A stretch of 64,000 nt of DNA from Diphasiastrum complanatum (GCA_029204225.1 CM055098.1:47092191-47156190), one strand, 5' to 3'. Shown: positions 33,400-45,645, counted from the first letter of the stretch. Notes: generated by a model not told the origin, from the letters alone. Program-made: numbers and translations.

Positions 33400-34440
33400 T
33401 CCTGAACTCTCTTTCTTTAGAGGACAAAACTAGTTCAAGGGAGGAAGAATGTTGCGTCCACGTCCGGCATAGGATTTTTCATAGTCCTAGACTTAGATAC
33501 ATGATACTCGAGTACTTGAGATTATTGGATACACCTCGTTATTCCAAAAAGACCAGAAATGAGAATGTTGTGAGGACTCATAGATGTTGAAATACATCAA
33601 AAAAAAATTGCTAAATTCTAACAACTCCTAGAGTGGAAAAATTACAAAAAGGACCAAGAGTGGATCTTAATCTGATCCTCAAGAGGGATTGGTTGTCAGA
33701 TTACTTGATCTATCAATCTACTTGGATTAAGATCAATCTAGATCAATTCTAGACACAAAATCCTAACAAGAACAATCATTAATTGAAGGTAGGTGTACTT
33801 TCTGGTTTCCCACATGTGAAACCCTGTCTGAGTACGGACTCCAACATGAAAATCAAGTACACATTTTTTAGCACCTCAAAACAATCAAAACAAATGTAGA
33901 CAAATGGAGAGAATCACTCAAAATTGCTTCCAAAACCAAGATTGGTGTCTCACACTGATTATGGCCAAATGTGGCTCTATATATACAATAAGTGGGAGCT
34001 CGTGGTACTGATCACCCCTTTGATCCCACATGTGTGAACGTGCTTTGTCATATGATGATTCATCATGCAAAACTGACACTTGGACAAAACCTTCTATTTT
34101 GAGCACTTTTGGTCCATTTTCCTTCTATATGGAAATCTACTTGAAAATCTTCTAGAAGTCAAAATTCGTCTACTTTAGCTTATCCACACATGTGAGCTGT
34201 CCTCTACACATGGGATGTGACACCTAACCAAAGGATGTGGCTCATGCAATCAATAGATTGATGCCATGTGTCATATGTCTAGAAAACTAGTTTTTGGCCT
34301 TTTTAGCCACTAGAACTTGAATTAAATCATATGTACGACCTATATGATTATGGTACATGAGAAGTACACTATTTTCACACGTAGGAACAGACTCCACACA
34401 TGTGTAATCATCCTATATACAAGATTTTTGGCCTCTACCA
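33400..34440 (+). repeat. Gypsy 3' tail with polypurine tract and LTR
   Basis: At 33420-33450 AGGACAAAACTAGTTCAAGGGAGGAAGAA resembles the end of many plant gypsy pols (ED..SS.GGR) followed by the polypurine tract, and TGTTGCGTCCACG starting at about 33451 resembles an LTR start. A TATA-like CTATATATA lies at 33973-33981, followed by low-complexity sequence with repeated CACATGTG words. The LTR's end is uncertain; gypsy sequence of the opposite orientation starts near 34480. Upstream pol sequence is missing. Confidence 0.4.
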
Positions 34441-34479
34441 AGTTTATTTTTGCATTTTTCACAGCTTGCAGGTGGAGGC

Positions 34480-36185
34480 ATCCTAGCTTGGAGTTGGGGA
34501 GCATCTTGAATCTTGCAGTTTGCTTGGAGGACATTTGGAGGCTCTACCTTGGATTTGGAGGACTTCCTCACCTCTACTTGTAAAAGTTGGTGCCCTTTCC
34601 ATGGATTGTCTTTTCGAGATTAGGAAAGCCGATGCTCTGGAGATCCCCAAGAGAGACGTTGATAATGGTATAGCTGCCACTCTTGGATGTAATCCGGAAA
34701 GTTTGGAACTCATCCGAATAGGTGGGGTAGGCTGCTCGGATGAGGCTCTCGCTCTGCTAGTCCTGGAAAAGTGTCAGATCAAATCCAAGGTTTGTGAGGA
34801 TATCCTTGGCCAGGGTGAGCTGCTGGGCGTAATTCTTAATACAGATCATGAATATATCCCCTGAATAAGGACGAGGAAGTTTACGGTGATTCACACTAAG
34901 AAAGGAATCGCGGGAAGCCATGATAGCAGTGATTTTAGATTGCTCTGAGAATTTTGAAAATTTTGAAAAAAAAATTGGCATGAACTCGAGAGCAGCAATC
35001 TAAAATGAACTCGTGGAGAGAAGGTGGAGGACTATATATAGACTTTTTTTGGCAGGAATTCGCAACTTCACTCAGATATCGTCCTCCGTGTCCACGATTT
35101 AGTAATGATGGTCGCGAATTTTGAGACAACGTTCTGAGGGCCCGGGAATTCTTGTAAGTGATTTTTTTATGCGAAAAGAGAAAAATGTTTGACAGTGCAA
35201 AAATGTGTCTGATCAGAATTCGCAGAGATAGCAGAGAAATCGTGAGGATCAATTTGAGCTCCAGCGAATTGTTTGTGAATTCTGATAGTGGATATCTGAT
35301 GTAAAAAACTATTTTTTCTATTTTTAGAAATTTTTGTCTTTGAGACATAATTCGCGGAACCCAAAAATGAATCGTGCACTGTCAAAAGGGGTCAGGCAAA
35401 TTCTATCTGAGATGTTGTGAAAAACATTTCTTCTGAAACTAATGACTCTTGTGGTTTTCTTAGAGAAAACTGTTGGTATACCAGATCTGATAGTATCTTG
35501 ATGGTTTGAATAAAAAAGCACAGCAAAAATGTTGTCGAAATGACACGCAGACAATAAAAAAGGAAGAAAAATAGTAGAAAAGAAAACAACTAATACATCA
35601 AGATAAAAACAAGGTTCATTGTACTTTTTCAGTCGGCTCCCATTGACCACAGTGTCGAGGATATCGCCTTGAAGGGTTTGGAGTTGTACATATCAAGAGG
35701 CAAAGATTTTTTTAATGACGTAAGGTCCTTGGCCAGAAAATTTTAGTTTGCCTTTGAAGGCTTTGGCCTGATATAGCAGGACCTTATCTCCAACCTGGAA
35801 ATCTCTAAGTCTCAATGATCGATCATGCCATGCATTTTGTCGTCATTTGTGGACTTGTTGAGCATGGATGCTGATTCTTCGTGTTTCACAAAGTTGCTCC
35901 AAATGGAATAACCTGTTTGCTATATTCTGATGAGTATCAAGCTCAAGGTTATAGGCTACTCGAAGGGAGGGGGTATGGAATTCCACAGGCATAACGGCTT
36001 CTTGGCCATATGTGAGCTGGAAAGGGGTTAAGCTTGTAGCTCGCTTCGGGGTGGTGCGATAAGCCCAGAGAATAGCATGCAGTTTGAGTTCCCAATCAGA
36101 TCGGCTAGATTCGACGGTTTTGGTGAGAATTCCACATGATTTTATTGGTGGATCCTGCCTGGCCATTGCAACGTGGATAGTATGG
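34480..36185 (-). pseudogene. Ty3/gypsy integrase C-terminus, spacer and start of a downstream ORF
   Basis: From 36185 the minus strand reads YYPRCNGQAGSTNK: the catalytic Glu of GQAES is Gly here (codon at 36153-36155). Integrase continues with SDWELKLHAILWAYRTT, LTPFQLTYGQEAVMP and, after a stop, KGKLKFSGQGPYVI and NGSRLKKY (to about 35640). A spacer (about 35640-34925) contains repeated GAATTCGC-like words. A new ATG at 34921 opens MASRDSFLSVN..., with IKNYAQQLTLAKDILTNLGF, then a stop and shifted continuation to about 34490. The layout, and a loose match of LTLAKDILTNLGF to MTLAEPLFTVMGI at about 13150, parallels the second ORF of the element at 9571-18522. Confidence 0.7.
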
Positions 36186-39100
36186 GGAGCAGGAAAGCAT
36201 TTGGAACCCTACATCACGAGAATAACACAATCCAAAATCTTTCATTAATTGAAGGTATTGCAAAATTTGTTTTGCAATCTTCCAATGAGTCGAGCTTGGA
36301 TTTGTACACAATTGGCTCATCTTTACCACGACATAAGCAATGTCAAGACGTGTGTTATCTGCAAGGTACATCGGCGATCTGATCAGCTTCCTGTATGGTG
36401 TAAGCTGCATCAATTCTCTTTCTTCTTCAGTCTTCGAACAATCTTCATTCGTCAGGACTGTTCCTGCAAGCATTGGAGTATTTGCTCCTTTGCAACTCAA
36501 CATCTCGAAATCTTCTAGGATTTTCTAGGTATATCTGAACTGATGAAGGTACAATTTACCTCCCTCATTATCCCTATCAATCTGTAAGCCAAGATAACAT
36601 CTGGCTTCTTCCAGGCCTGCAATCTCAAAATATTTAAAGATATCATACTTCACCTCAGCAATAAGCTCCTCACTCTTGCAGAGTATGAGAGTGTCGTCCA
36701 CATACACAACTATAATGATGATCTTCCCATCTGTAATTCTTACATAAACATTGGAATCAGCCATTAGTGGCTTGAATCCTAAGGATTTCAAGACTTGGTC
36801 TTTCTTCTTATACCATTGTCACGCTGATTGCTTTAGACCGTAGATACTCCTATGCATTCTGCATGCGTAAGTAGGAAGTGAATTCGAGATATAACCTGGG
36901 GGTTGATCCATGTAGACTTTTTCATCTAGCTCACCATGCAAGAAGGTTGTCTTCTCATCCACAATGTGAATCCTGAGATCATAATTAGTTGCATATGCAA
37001 ATAGTAATCGTAGGGACGAATGTTTCACGACAGGAAAGAAGGTCTCAGCATAATCAATACTATATCTCTAAGAAAATCCCTTCGCTACTAGTCTTGCTTT
37101 ATACTTTGAGATATCTCCATCCGGTCCATATTTTAGCTTGTATACCCACTTGTATTTTATAGTCTTTCGCTTATCTAGTAATGGCTGCAACATCCATACC
37201 TGATTCTTCTTCATGGATTTCATCTCCTCATTCATGGCTTGGATCCATTTGTCCTTCTCTAGACATTCAATTGCTTTCTCGAATGTCTGTGGTTCACCAC
37301 TGAATCTACAAACCTCTTCTGACATAGAAGCTGAGTTTTCTGGCACAAATCTTGATGGCACTCTTCGTTCTCTTGTCGACCTTCTAGGAGATCCTCTTGG
37401 AACTATAATTCTCTTGTCTTTATCTGCTCTGCTAGGTCCGGAACCATTTCGCTTTACAAGTATTGTAGCAGTAGGTTGCATTGTGAATCTTTCTTTGTCT
37501 GATTCGTCACTCAAATGAGATGTGACTCGAACATTTTTGTCTGAGTGTTCATCCTCTGCTCCCTCTGTCACAGTTGGTAGATCATAGTACTGTCTTCCAA
37601 GGACTTCATAACTGACAGGATCATCGTTGGCCATTACTTTGCTCTCATCAAATTTGACATCTCTGACTATCTTCACTGTGTTTGTCTCTGGCATATAGAC
37701 TCTGTAGTATGACGAATTATTGTCATATCCTACAAGATGTCCTTGTTCTGCTTTCTCATCAAGCTTCTTTCGAAGCTTGTCAGGAACATGTGCATAAGCT
37801 GCACAACCAAAGATTTGGATGTGAGACAGATTGGATTTTTTACCCCACCATAATTCATGTGGTGTCGTGTGGAGGAGCATCGGATTTTCCTGTCCTGTTC
37901 TGAATGATAGCAACTGCAGCTACTGCTTCAGCCCACAGCACTCTTGGAGCCTTTGAATAGGCCATCATGCATCTAGCAGCTTCCATTAGAGTCGAGTTCT
38001 TTCTTTCTGCAACACCGTTGTGCTACGGTGTGTAAGATGCAGTTCTTCTGTGAAGAATTCCATGATCATTGCAGAAGTCAGTGAATCGATTTGAGATGTA
38101 TTCTCCACCTCGATCTGTTTTGATCTGCTTCACCTTACTTCTTGTGCATCTTTCTGCCCAATTCACATACTCTGTGAATTTCTCAAATGCTTCTAATTTA
38201 TTGTGAATAAAATAGACTCTGGCAAACTTAATGTAATCATCAATAAAGGTAATATAATATTTTGAGCCTCCTACTGAGATCACGTTGAAAGGTCCACAGA
38301 TGTCAGAATGCACTAACTCCAGAATCTTGGTCGTTCTATAGGATTCCTTGACAAAAGGAGTACGTGACATCTTACCCTTCAAACATGCATCTTACGTCAT
38401 CGAACTGGTTGTATTTGAGATGCTCACCCCTGTGATTGCTCCACGATGGCTTGCTTGACATAGTGTCATTGAATTCATATGGCATAGTCTCCTATGCCAT
38501 AGAGTATCTGGCGAATCATCATGAGTCTAATGCACTTGATCTGCAAGTAGGCGCACCTTCAAGTGATACAAATTGCCTTTTCTTCTACCATGAGGGATCA
38601 GTGTACTGGTACTTGCATCAACAACGTTGCATGTTTCGTTTGAGAACATTACACGCATCCCTGCATCAGCTATTCTTGCCACTAATAGCAAGTCCTGCTG
38701 TAGTGTAGGTACAAACAAAACATCTTTGAGTCGTCTGTCTCTGCCGTTTGTGTTGAGCCATAGTGAACCAATACCATTCACTTGATGCTTTGATTCATCT
38801 CCAAGAATGATAAAACTTGATGGATCTACACTTTGGAAATCAGACATGATTCATCTTGATGTAACAAAGTGTGAGGTAGCTCCTGAATGAAGGATTACCT
38901 CTTGTGTGTCAGGTGTTGATACTGCACACATGTCTGCATAGATGTAGGCAGTCGAATTTCCATGATTCGATCTTTCTTCGCCCATCTTTGAGCTCTCTAG
39001 CTCCTTGACATATGATGAACTATTGTTGTTCTCTAGTCTACTTTGAGCTGATTTGTTTCTTGGGTTCTGGCGGCCATCTATGGCTGCATGACCCTTCTTA

Positions 39101-39777
39101 TGACAGAGGATACACTCGATTTTGAATTTAGCCAACACGAATCGACAGTATGTCCTTCGCATTTGCATCTCATGCATGTCTTCTTGTCTCCACTCTACTA
39201 TTTCGACCTTCCTTTGTTCTTCCATTTGTCTTTGTTGTTCCTTTTGCTTGCTAATCTCGATCCTGCTTTCAATCTGACTCCCTTTTAGGCTTGAATTATT
39301 TTTTTGTCTTTTCCTTGTTATTGTAGAGAGCTTGGTCAGAAACATCCTTGTGATCAAGGTGCTCTCGGGCCTTGACTTCTTCTCGAATCTCGACAATTGC
39401 CTTTTCGAGTGTCATTGTAGGATCCTTTGTTGTCTGGAAGGATCTTGGTAAGGCTCTCAACAAATAAGTGAGCTGCTTCTCTGCTGATACTGCATTTTTT
39501 GCTCCAAAATTATGTAGTGAAAGGAATAGATCCTTCATCTTCCTAATAAAGGAAGTGAGGTCTTTACCATCCCAAGGCAGGTTTGTCAGCTGATCTTCAA
39601 ATAAAATTATCTGACTGCGTGATGTCATCTGAAATCTTGTGAGTAGAGTATCCCACATCTCCTTTGCTTTAGAGAGTGTAGCGAGGTCAAGAGTCAGACT
39701 ATCCTCAATGGATGATGATAATAAGGCTATTGCCTTGTTATTCTTCTCCATCCATTCATGTAGCTCATTGCCTGTTG
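36186..39777 (-). pseudogene. Ty1/copia internal region: gag, protease, integrase, RT (split element)
   Basis: Minus order: gag from 39777 (AIALLSSSIEDSL, WDTLLTRFQ, LTYLLRALPRSF); remnant zinc knuckle at about 39100 (CILCHKKGHAAIDG, last Cys lost); protease at about 38880 with HSGAT where DSGA(S/T) is required, so the catalytic Asp is lost; GAG-pre-integrase and integrase (38382-37900) with D (HSDICGP), D (IKTDRGGEY), a stop after ASYTP, then E (VAERKNS); linker; RT 37200-36200 with KYKWVYKLKYGPDG, YGLKQSA, active-site VVYVDDTLIL and LADNTRLDIAYVV. RNase H and 3' LTR are missing: at 36186 the text changes to gypsy integrase. At the other end gag is interrupted at 39777/39778 by a plus-strand copia LTR. 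Stops at about 39296, 38023, 37067, 36819 and 36525. Confidence 0.88.
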
Positions 39778-41148
39778 TGTTGGATTTATTTCCTCTACTC
39801 TCCTAAATCCCATTTTAATCTGCCTTCATTCGTGCTGCATATTTACTTGCGTTGTCGCGAAGTCTACATATTAACATGCAAATTCTCATAGGCGAAGAAA
39901 AGACGAAGGAATTACGACAATGTGTTTTTACGGCATGTTCAGGTGACAACCAACGTTCACCTCAGCAAAGGCTGATGTCGCGTCCTTTTCACGCTCACCC
40001 CATGCAACTGCGCTAACAGACTGGACAACGACTGCAGCCACCCACGATCTCCTACAGACAGCACATCCACCCTGTACTTTCTTCATCTGCACACCTATAA
40101 CATGATGTGTATATATATTGAATACCATCTGTGTATTCAATGAGATGAGATTGATTGATCAGGGATGAATGATTGAAGATCACGTGTATGTAAATTATCA
40201 TCAGAAGCTCATCAGAGAGAGAGACGAAGTAGATGCCTTGTGCATTGATTCTTTATTGTCAGTAATAAGGTTTCATTCCTTTATAGATTGAATTAGCTTC
40301 ATAGGGCACACAGTTTCATCCGCTATTGTCTTGTGCTCTACCACATTATTGACATGTATACTTGATATACTTAATCTGATGACAATTCTTTGTTTTGCGT
40401 TCAGATCTGTGTTAATATTGCTATGCTTATTATTCATTCTATTTGACTTTTCTAGTTGCTCATTTTGATAATAGACAACTAGAGAGGAGATGTAGACAAT
40501 CGTAAATCCACATTTGGATTTATATTCTTCCTCAATGACAGTCCTATCTCATGGAACAGTCGTAAGCAAACTTCTATCGCACTTTCTTCTACAGAAACAT
40601 AATACATTGTTGTTTCTCAATCTATCAAGAAAGCGTTTTGGTTGAGAAATTTACTGTCAGATATTAATCTGAATCAGTACAGCCCTACAATTTTATTTTG
40701 TGATAATCAGAGTGCCATTGCCTTATCGGCCAACCCTAGATTTCACTCTAGCAGTAAGCACATTGAAATGATACATCACTACATCAAGGGCAAGGTTCTC
40801 GACAAGGAAGTAAGCTTAACATACTGCAGGACGCAGGACATGGTTGCACATATTCACAAAAGCACTCAGCGTTAATGGACACAACAAATTTTGTGCATTG
40901 CTTAGTCTGAAGATCAAGGCATTCACGAATCCAGATTAACGGGAGGTGTTGGATTTATTTTCTCTACTCTCCTAAATCCCATTTTAATCTACCTCCATTC
41001 GTGCTGCATATTTACTTGCGTTGTCGCGCAGTTTGTATATTAACATGCAAATTCTCACAGGCGAAGAAAAGACGAAGGAATCGCGACACTGTGTTTTTAC
41101 ACGTGTTCAGGTGGCAACCAACGTTCACCTCAGCAAAGGCTGACGTCG
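39778..41148 (+). mobile_element. Internally deleted copia element: LTR, RNase H, LTR start
   Basis: An LTR starting TGTTGGATTTATTTCC at 39778 runs to about 40478 and passes, within LTR text (TAATAGACAA), straight into RNase H coding sequence. A polypurine tract (CGGGAGG) at 40940-40946 and a second LTR start (TGTTGGATTTATTTTC) at 40947 follow. The second LTR breaks off at 41148 where a gypsy LTR begins. Everything from the primer site through RT is gone. It is inserted in the gag of the minus copia element. The LTR family is that of 53404-54482. Confidence 0.85.
40478..40940 (+). pseudogene. Copia RNase H remnant
   Basis: Reads RKSTFGFIF, PISWNSRKQTSIALSST with a stop soon after, then FWLRNLL, LFCDNQSAIALSANPRFHS (one catalytic Asp in CDNQS), VSLTYCRTQDMVAHI and, after a shift, LLSLKIKAF before the stop. 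It parallels the RNase H at 52900-53396 almost word for word. The first catalytic Asp region (YSDASWGG) is deleted at the junction. Confidence 0.88.
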
Positions 41149-42242
41149 TGTTATGTCCATGACCAGTAAGTAGGATTCAGTATACTCCTAGTCTTGGATA
41201 CACTGACGGTACTCCAGTAAATCAAGTTGTTAGCTATGCCACGTCATATTGGATGTGACCCGAAAGTAACTAATATCCTTGTGAGGCCTAGAACACACTA
41301 AATGGAGTTTAGACAAGGTATGAGACAGTGTGTGCATGTGTAGAGTTATCAATAGCAATTCTATGAATAGTTGGTCCATGCTTAGGTGAATCTATGTATA
41401 GAGAACTTAGGACTGTTAGCAACTGTGCTAACACAGAGAAAATAAAAAAGAAAAAAATAAAATTCCATGGCATGTGTTTTGTAAAACCACGTATGAGTAT
41501 CTGTCAATAAACTTCAGCCATGGCATGTGTTTTGTAAGTCCATGAGTAGAAGCTTAAATAATAATAAAATAGCCTAAACTTAGATTTAGAACTTAGATTT
41601 AGGAAACTTAAGATTAGAAATATTTTGTCTTAAGTTTTCCTAAGTTAAAGAATTTGAGGTTCTAAATCCTAAGAAGTTCTAGAAAGGCTAGAAACAAATT
41701 AGTCCCATAAGTTAGTAGACACTTATGGAAGACCCTCCTTGCCATAAAAGGAGAGGTATTTGCATTGTAAATAACACTTTTGAGATTAAGCTATCTTGCT
41801 CTCTATTTTGGAGAATTATCATTCTATTTCATTTGTGTTCTCCTTGGAAAGGTGCATAGCTTGAGGGAAGGTGCTCGGGCCTCCCCTTGCCTCCTTTTCA
41901 TTAGTTTTATTGTGGCATGTTCATTGTTGCTTATTTGCTTAGTATTAGTCGCAATATCATTTTATTACCTTTTGGGTGTTAAGTAGAATTTAGATTAATC
42001 TTCTTGCTAGTTGGGAAACCTTAGCAAGACTTTTGTATTTCTTAAGTAAGTGGCTAGTTGGGTAGCTCCTTAGCCACCCATTTATTTCTAAGTACTAGTT
42101 GTGAAGCCTTAGTGCTCCATTTCGTTGTTGTTTTCACTTTGCTAGGAAACTTGTAGAAACGTAAGAAGTGGATGAACCTCTACATCCCTATACTACATCC
42201 GTAAGTAGGTCTAGCACTAGTTGATTAGAAATACTTCCAACA
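41149..42242 (+). repeat. 5' LTR of a Ty3/gypsy element
   Basis: 1094 bp from TGTTATGTCC to ACTTCCAACA, followed at once by a gypsy primer site. The left border coincides with the break in the copia LTR (CTGACGTCG|TGTTATG). A TATA-like CATAAAAGG lies at about 41744. Inside, near 41460-41530, a GCCATGGCATGTGTTTTGTAA-type segment is repeated. No 3' LTR is in the window. Confidence 0.8.
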
Positions 42243-42258
42243 TTGGCGCCGTTGCCAC
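42243..42258 (+). other. Gypsy primer-binding site, Asp-tRNA type
   Basis: TTGGCGCCGTTGCCAC; from its second base it matches the first 13 bases of TGGCGCCGTTGCCGGGGA. It starts right at the LTR end. Confidence 0.85.
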
Positions 42259-42835
42259 TTTTTAAATATTTTTTACCTAGCTTCTTCCCCTTTTTCTTTT
42301 GTTTTTTTTGCTTCCATGTTGTATGTTTGCTTGTGTGCTTGTCTCTATCTACCAACAAACAGCACGCGTCGTCTCTCCAGGTCCTACACGAGCTACGAAG
42401 CAACTTCTTAAACCGACGGGAAGCAACAAAAGAGTCAACTTGGGCATTTTCTTCAAAAGAAGTGACCCAAGTGACCTTTTTCACAACCAAAAAGGTATAT
42501 CAAAATTTGCCAGCCTATCTGCAACCCTAACAGACCCTGATCTTTCATTTTATCACCTCCACAAATTCTGACCATGGTCAGATTTTGAGAAAATAGCCTG
42601 ATATACTGTCAAAATCCCTTATTTCTCACCCAAATCTTTGTCCTAGAATTCGTCGGCTTCACTGAGGCTAGATCTTATCAAGATCAGTCCTCCAGCAGCT
42701 TTGCAAATTCTATCTCAGAAATTTTGCCCGTTTATTGTCAAAAAATTACATTTTTTTCCACATTCCCTATCTGCTAGTCAAACCTCTCTGTTAGAATTCG
42801 CCATTCAGCCTAAGAATTCGTTCTGGTAATTCATC
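42259..42835 (+). other. Leader between primer site and pol; no gag seen
   Basis: Short frames only; no capsid signature or zinc knuckle. Words such as AGAATTCGTCGGCTTCACTGAG and AGAATTCGCC recur near 42648-42825. The interval is too short for a complete gypsy gag plus protease. Confidence 0.6.
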
Positions 42836-44822
42836 CTATGAAGGCCCTGCACAAACCATAACCCTTTCCCTAAGTGAGCCAAATGAAACCAACGAATATC
42901 TTGTCCACGTCGGAGCTCATCTCAATCGCGAACAACGCAGACGGCTTGAAAAGCTCCTACAAAAATATCGACATGTCTTTGTTTGGACCTATAAAGACAT
43001 GAAAGGCGTCTCACCCCAAGTAGCTATGCATCGTATCCCGCTTAAACCGGGTGCAAGACCCACTGCGAGTCGTTCATACAGATGCAATCTCGTCTATAAG
43101 GCCAAGATCAAAGAAGAATTACAATGCCGCTTAGATGCGGGATTTATCTATGAAATTGAGCATACTGAGTGGGTCTCCCCAATTGTCATCGTCCCCAAGA
43201 AAAATGGAAAACTCCAAATCTGTGTCGATTTTAAGAGACTTAACGTCGTTACTGAACGTGATCATTTTCCATTACCTTTCGGAGAATCCATCTTAGAAAA
43301 TCTAGCAGGAGATGAGGCTTATCCTTCTTAGATGGCTATAGCGGATACAATATGATCCAAATCGCTAAAGAAGATCAACACAAAGCCTTGTTTGCCACAG
43401 AATGGGGAACCTTCTGCTGGAAAGTCATGCCCTTTGGTCTCTGCAATGCTCCTAGCACCTTCCAACGTGTTATGCAAGCGGCCTTTTCTCAGCAGATGAG
43501 CGATACCTTAGAAGTTTACTTGGACGATTTAGGAGCACATTCCGAAGAAATACGCCATCTGTCTGTGCTCGAAATTTTTTTTATCCAATGTCAGCGCTTC
43601 GACATCTCTCTTAATCTTGAAAAACGCCAAATTTGGGTAACCCATGGTATTGTGTTAGGACATATTATCTCATGAAATGGCATTTTGACCCTGAAAAGAT
43701 CCTTATCATTCAAAATCTACCGGAACCGCGTACGATACGTGAAGTTTACTCCTTCCTTGGCCACGCCGTATTTTCGATTTCGTTAACAAAGCACACTTAA
43801 TCTACAAAGTAGTTGTAGTTCCCAAATGGACAGATGAACAACGCGTCGTCTTTAATCAACTTAAAGAAGCCCTTACCAATGCACCCATCCTCCGGGCTCC
43901 TGATTATTCTAAAGAATTCCATGTGCATACTGATGCATCTAAGTATGCCATTGGAGCAGTGCTCACCCAACCGGGAGAATTAAAAAAGGACTACCCAATT
44001 CGTTTTCTTAGTCGACAATTGATACCTGCTGAAGTCAATTATAACACTACCGAACGCGAAGCCTTGGCAATGGTATATGCGGTTCAGAAGTTTCACCATT
44101 ATCTTCTAGGAAAAGTCTTTGTGTTCTTCACTGATCATCAAGCATTGTTGTATCTCATCAACAAGGCCTGCACCACAGGCCATATTACTAGATGGATTCT
44201 ATTATTGCGAGAATTTGAGTTTAGGATCGTGGCTCGTAAGGGAGTTCAGCATTTTTTAGAAGACCATCTATCCCGAATTCCTAACCTTCCTACCCTTGAT
44301 CAAGGCGTCAATGATGATTTACCAAATGCAATCATTTTCCAAGTTGACTCTACACCTGTATGGGCTAAGGAAATAACCGAATATTTAACTTCAGGGCAGA
44401 TGGATCCTTCCTTCTCTAAACCTGAACAACGTGCGTTGGTCCTCAAAACTAAACCTTATACATTAATTGCAGGACAACTCTACAAGCAAGGGTTAGATGG
44501 AATTATCCGATGATGTCTTACTGAAGGAGAAATACCCTCTGTAATTTTCCTCACTCATGAAGGTACTGGTGCTGGCCATTTCTCTTCTGAAACAACTGCT
44601 AAAAAAATCCTCTTGGCCGATTTTTGGTGGCCAACACTCTTCAAGGATACACACAATTACACTAAGGCTTGTGATGTCTGCCAATGCACAAAATGCTTTC
44701 AGAAAACAGACTACATGCCTTTACACCCCGTAACCACTGATCAAGCTTTTCAGAAATGGAAAATTGATTATGTTGGACCTATTAGTCCTGCTGCTCAACA
44801 CACACAATCTCATTACATTTGA
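42836..44822 (+). pseudogene. Ty3/gypsy pol: RT, RNase H, start of integrase
   Basis: Reads TLSLSEPNETNEYL, HLNREQRRRLEKLLQKY, FVWTYKDMKGVSP, IYEIEHTEWVSPIV, then a stop and shift at 43329, MIQIAKEDQHKALFATEW, FGLCNAPSTFQRVMQ and RT active-site YLDD (about 43515). After a broken connection domain comes a well-kept RNase H (43923-44280) with all three acidic sites: HTDASKYAIG, TEREALAM, FTDHQALL. The HHCC zinc finger (HEGTGAGHFS, CDVCQCTKC) follows, then WKIDYVGPI with the first integrase Asp. It is cut at 44822, so the rest of integrase and the 3' LTR are missing. It is the best-preserved gypsy RNase H in the window. Confidence 0.88.
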
Positions 44823-44849
44823 CATTTTCTAGGGTAGTGTTTTTACAAA

Positions 44850-45130
44850 AAAAATAACATGCTTCTTTATAGTATTTTCGTCTAAGTATTCATGTGTAGG
44901 TGGCAATTTAGGTTTTGGACCTGTTATAAAAGTATGTAAGTCATGGGAAGAGAGAATGCTCTCTCTCACTTATCTCATTCATGCTTATACATGGTTCTCT
45001 TGGGTTCTACTATCCATTGGTGCACTATACTTGTAATATCTTGTAATTCTATGTGTAGAATGATCATTAAATGCTATTTTCAGATCCACATGTGTGAAAT
45101 ACAGTAGGAGACTATAATTCTATGGACATC
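44850..45130 (+). repeat. LTR fragment related to 32560-32760
   Basis: Matches the minus strand of 32560-32760 from the TATA box (44924-44931) through CACATGTGTGAAATACAGTAG. It is unrelated to the gypsy LTR at 41149. The borders are not clear. Confidence 0.55.
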
Positions 45131-45349
45131 AACAGTACTTTATGTTTCATCAATATCTATTAGAGTTTGCATCTCATTTTTTGTGTAGATGCTGATTTTT
45201 CTACATTGGCAAGATTGGTGAGTTGCTTGTTTCTAAACCCAAGATCAAAAGTAGGTTTGGATCTTAATGGATCTCAAATCTTTCACATGTCCTACAAAAT
45301 ATCTACAACTACCTTTTGTTTCAGTTACTACAACCACCTCATTACAGTT

Positions 45350-45645
45350 AATGTATGTACAAAGTGGGCGGACTGTCAACGCGAAATCGTTGGTCAGATT
45401 TTAAACCGACAATATCGAAATTTACAAGTATAAAAAACATATACAATGACTCAAAAAATAATGACTCAAAAATATACACTAACTCAAAAAATATAGAATT
45501 TTTCAAGTCGATTCGGTATTGAAAAATTCTAGAAAATTCAATCCTAAACTTTTCGATTCTCTGCTCAAAAATTCGAGCCTTCTGTTTCTGGTTTTTTAGG
45601 ATGCTCATTATTGAATGGATTTGAGGCTGAGCATCGAATTTCAAC
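45350..45645 (-). repeat. LTR fragment, same family as 5247-6110
   Basis: On the minus strand starts TGTTGAAATTCGATGCTCAGC at 45645 and continues AATGAGCATCCT, then GTAGGC/GGCGGA-type text matching about 5640-5695. No coding sequence is attached, so it may be a solo or truncated LTR. Confidence 0.55.

Noticed and set aside
34520-34864. Plus-strand frame of 114 codons
   Set aside because: The minus strand of the same interval has an ATG-started frame placed just where a downstream ORF of the neighbouring minus-strand gypsy is expected; the plus frame has no such support.
41780-41986. Hydrophobic frame suggesting a membrane peptide
   Set aside because: It lies wholly within the gypsy LTR (41149-42242) and has no start context or relatives; T-rich DNA gives hydrophobic translations.
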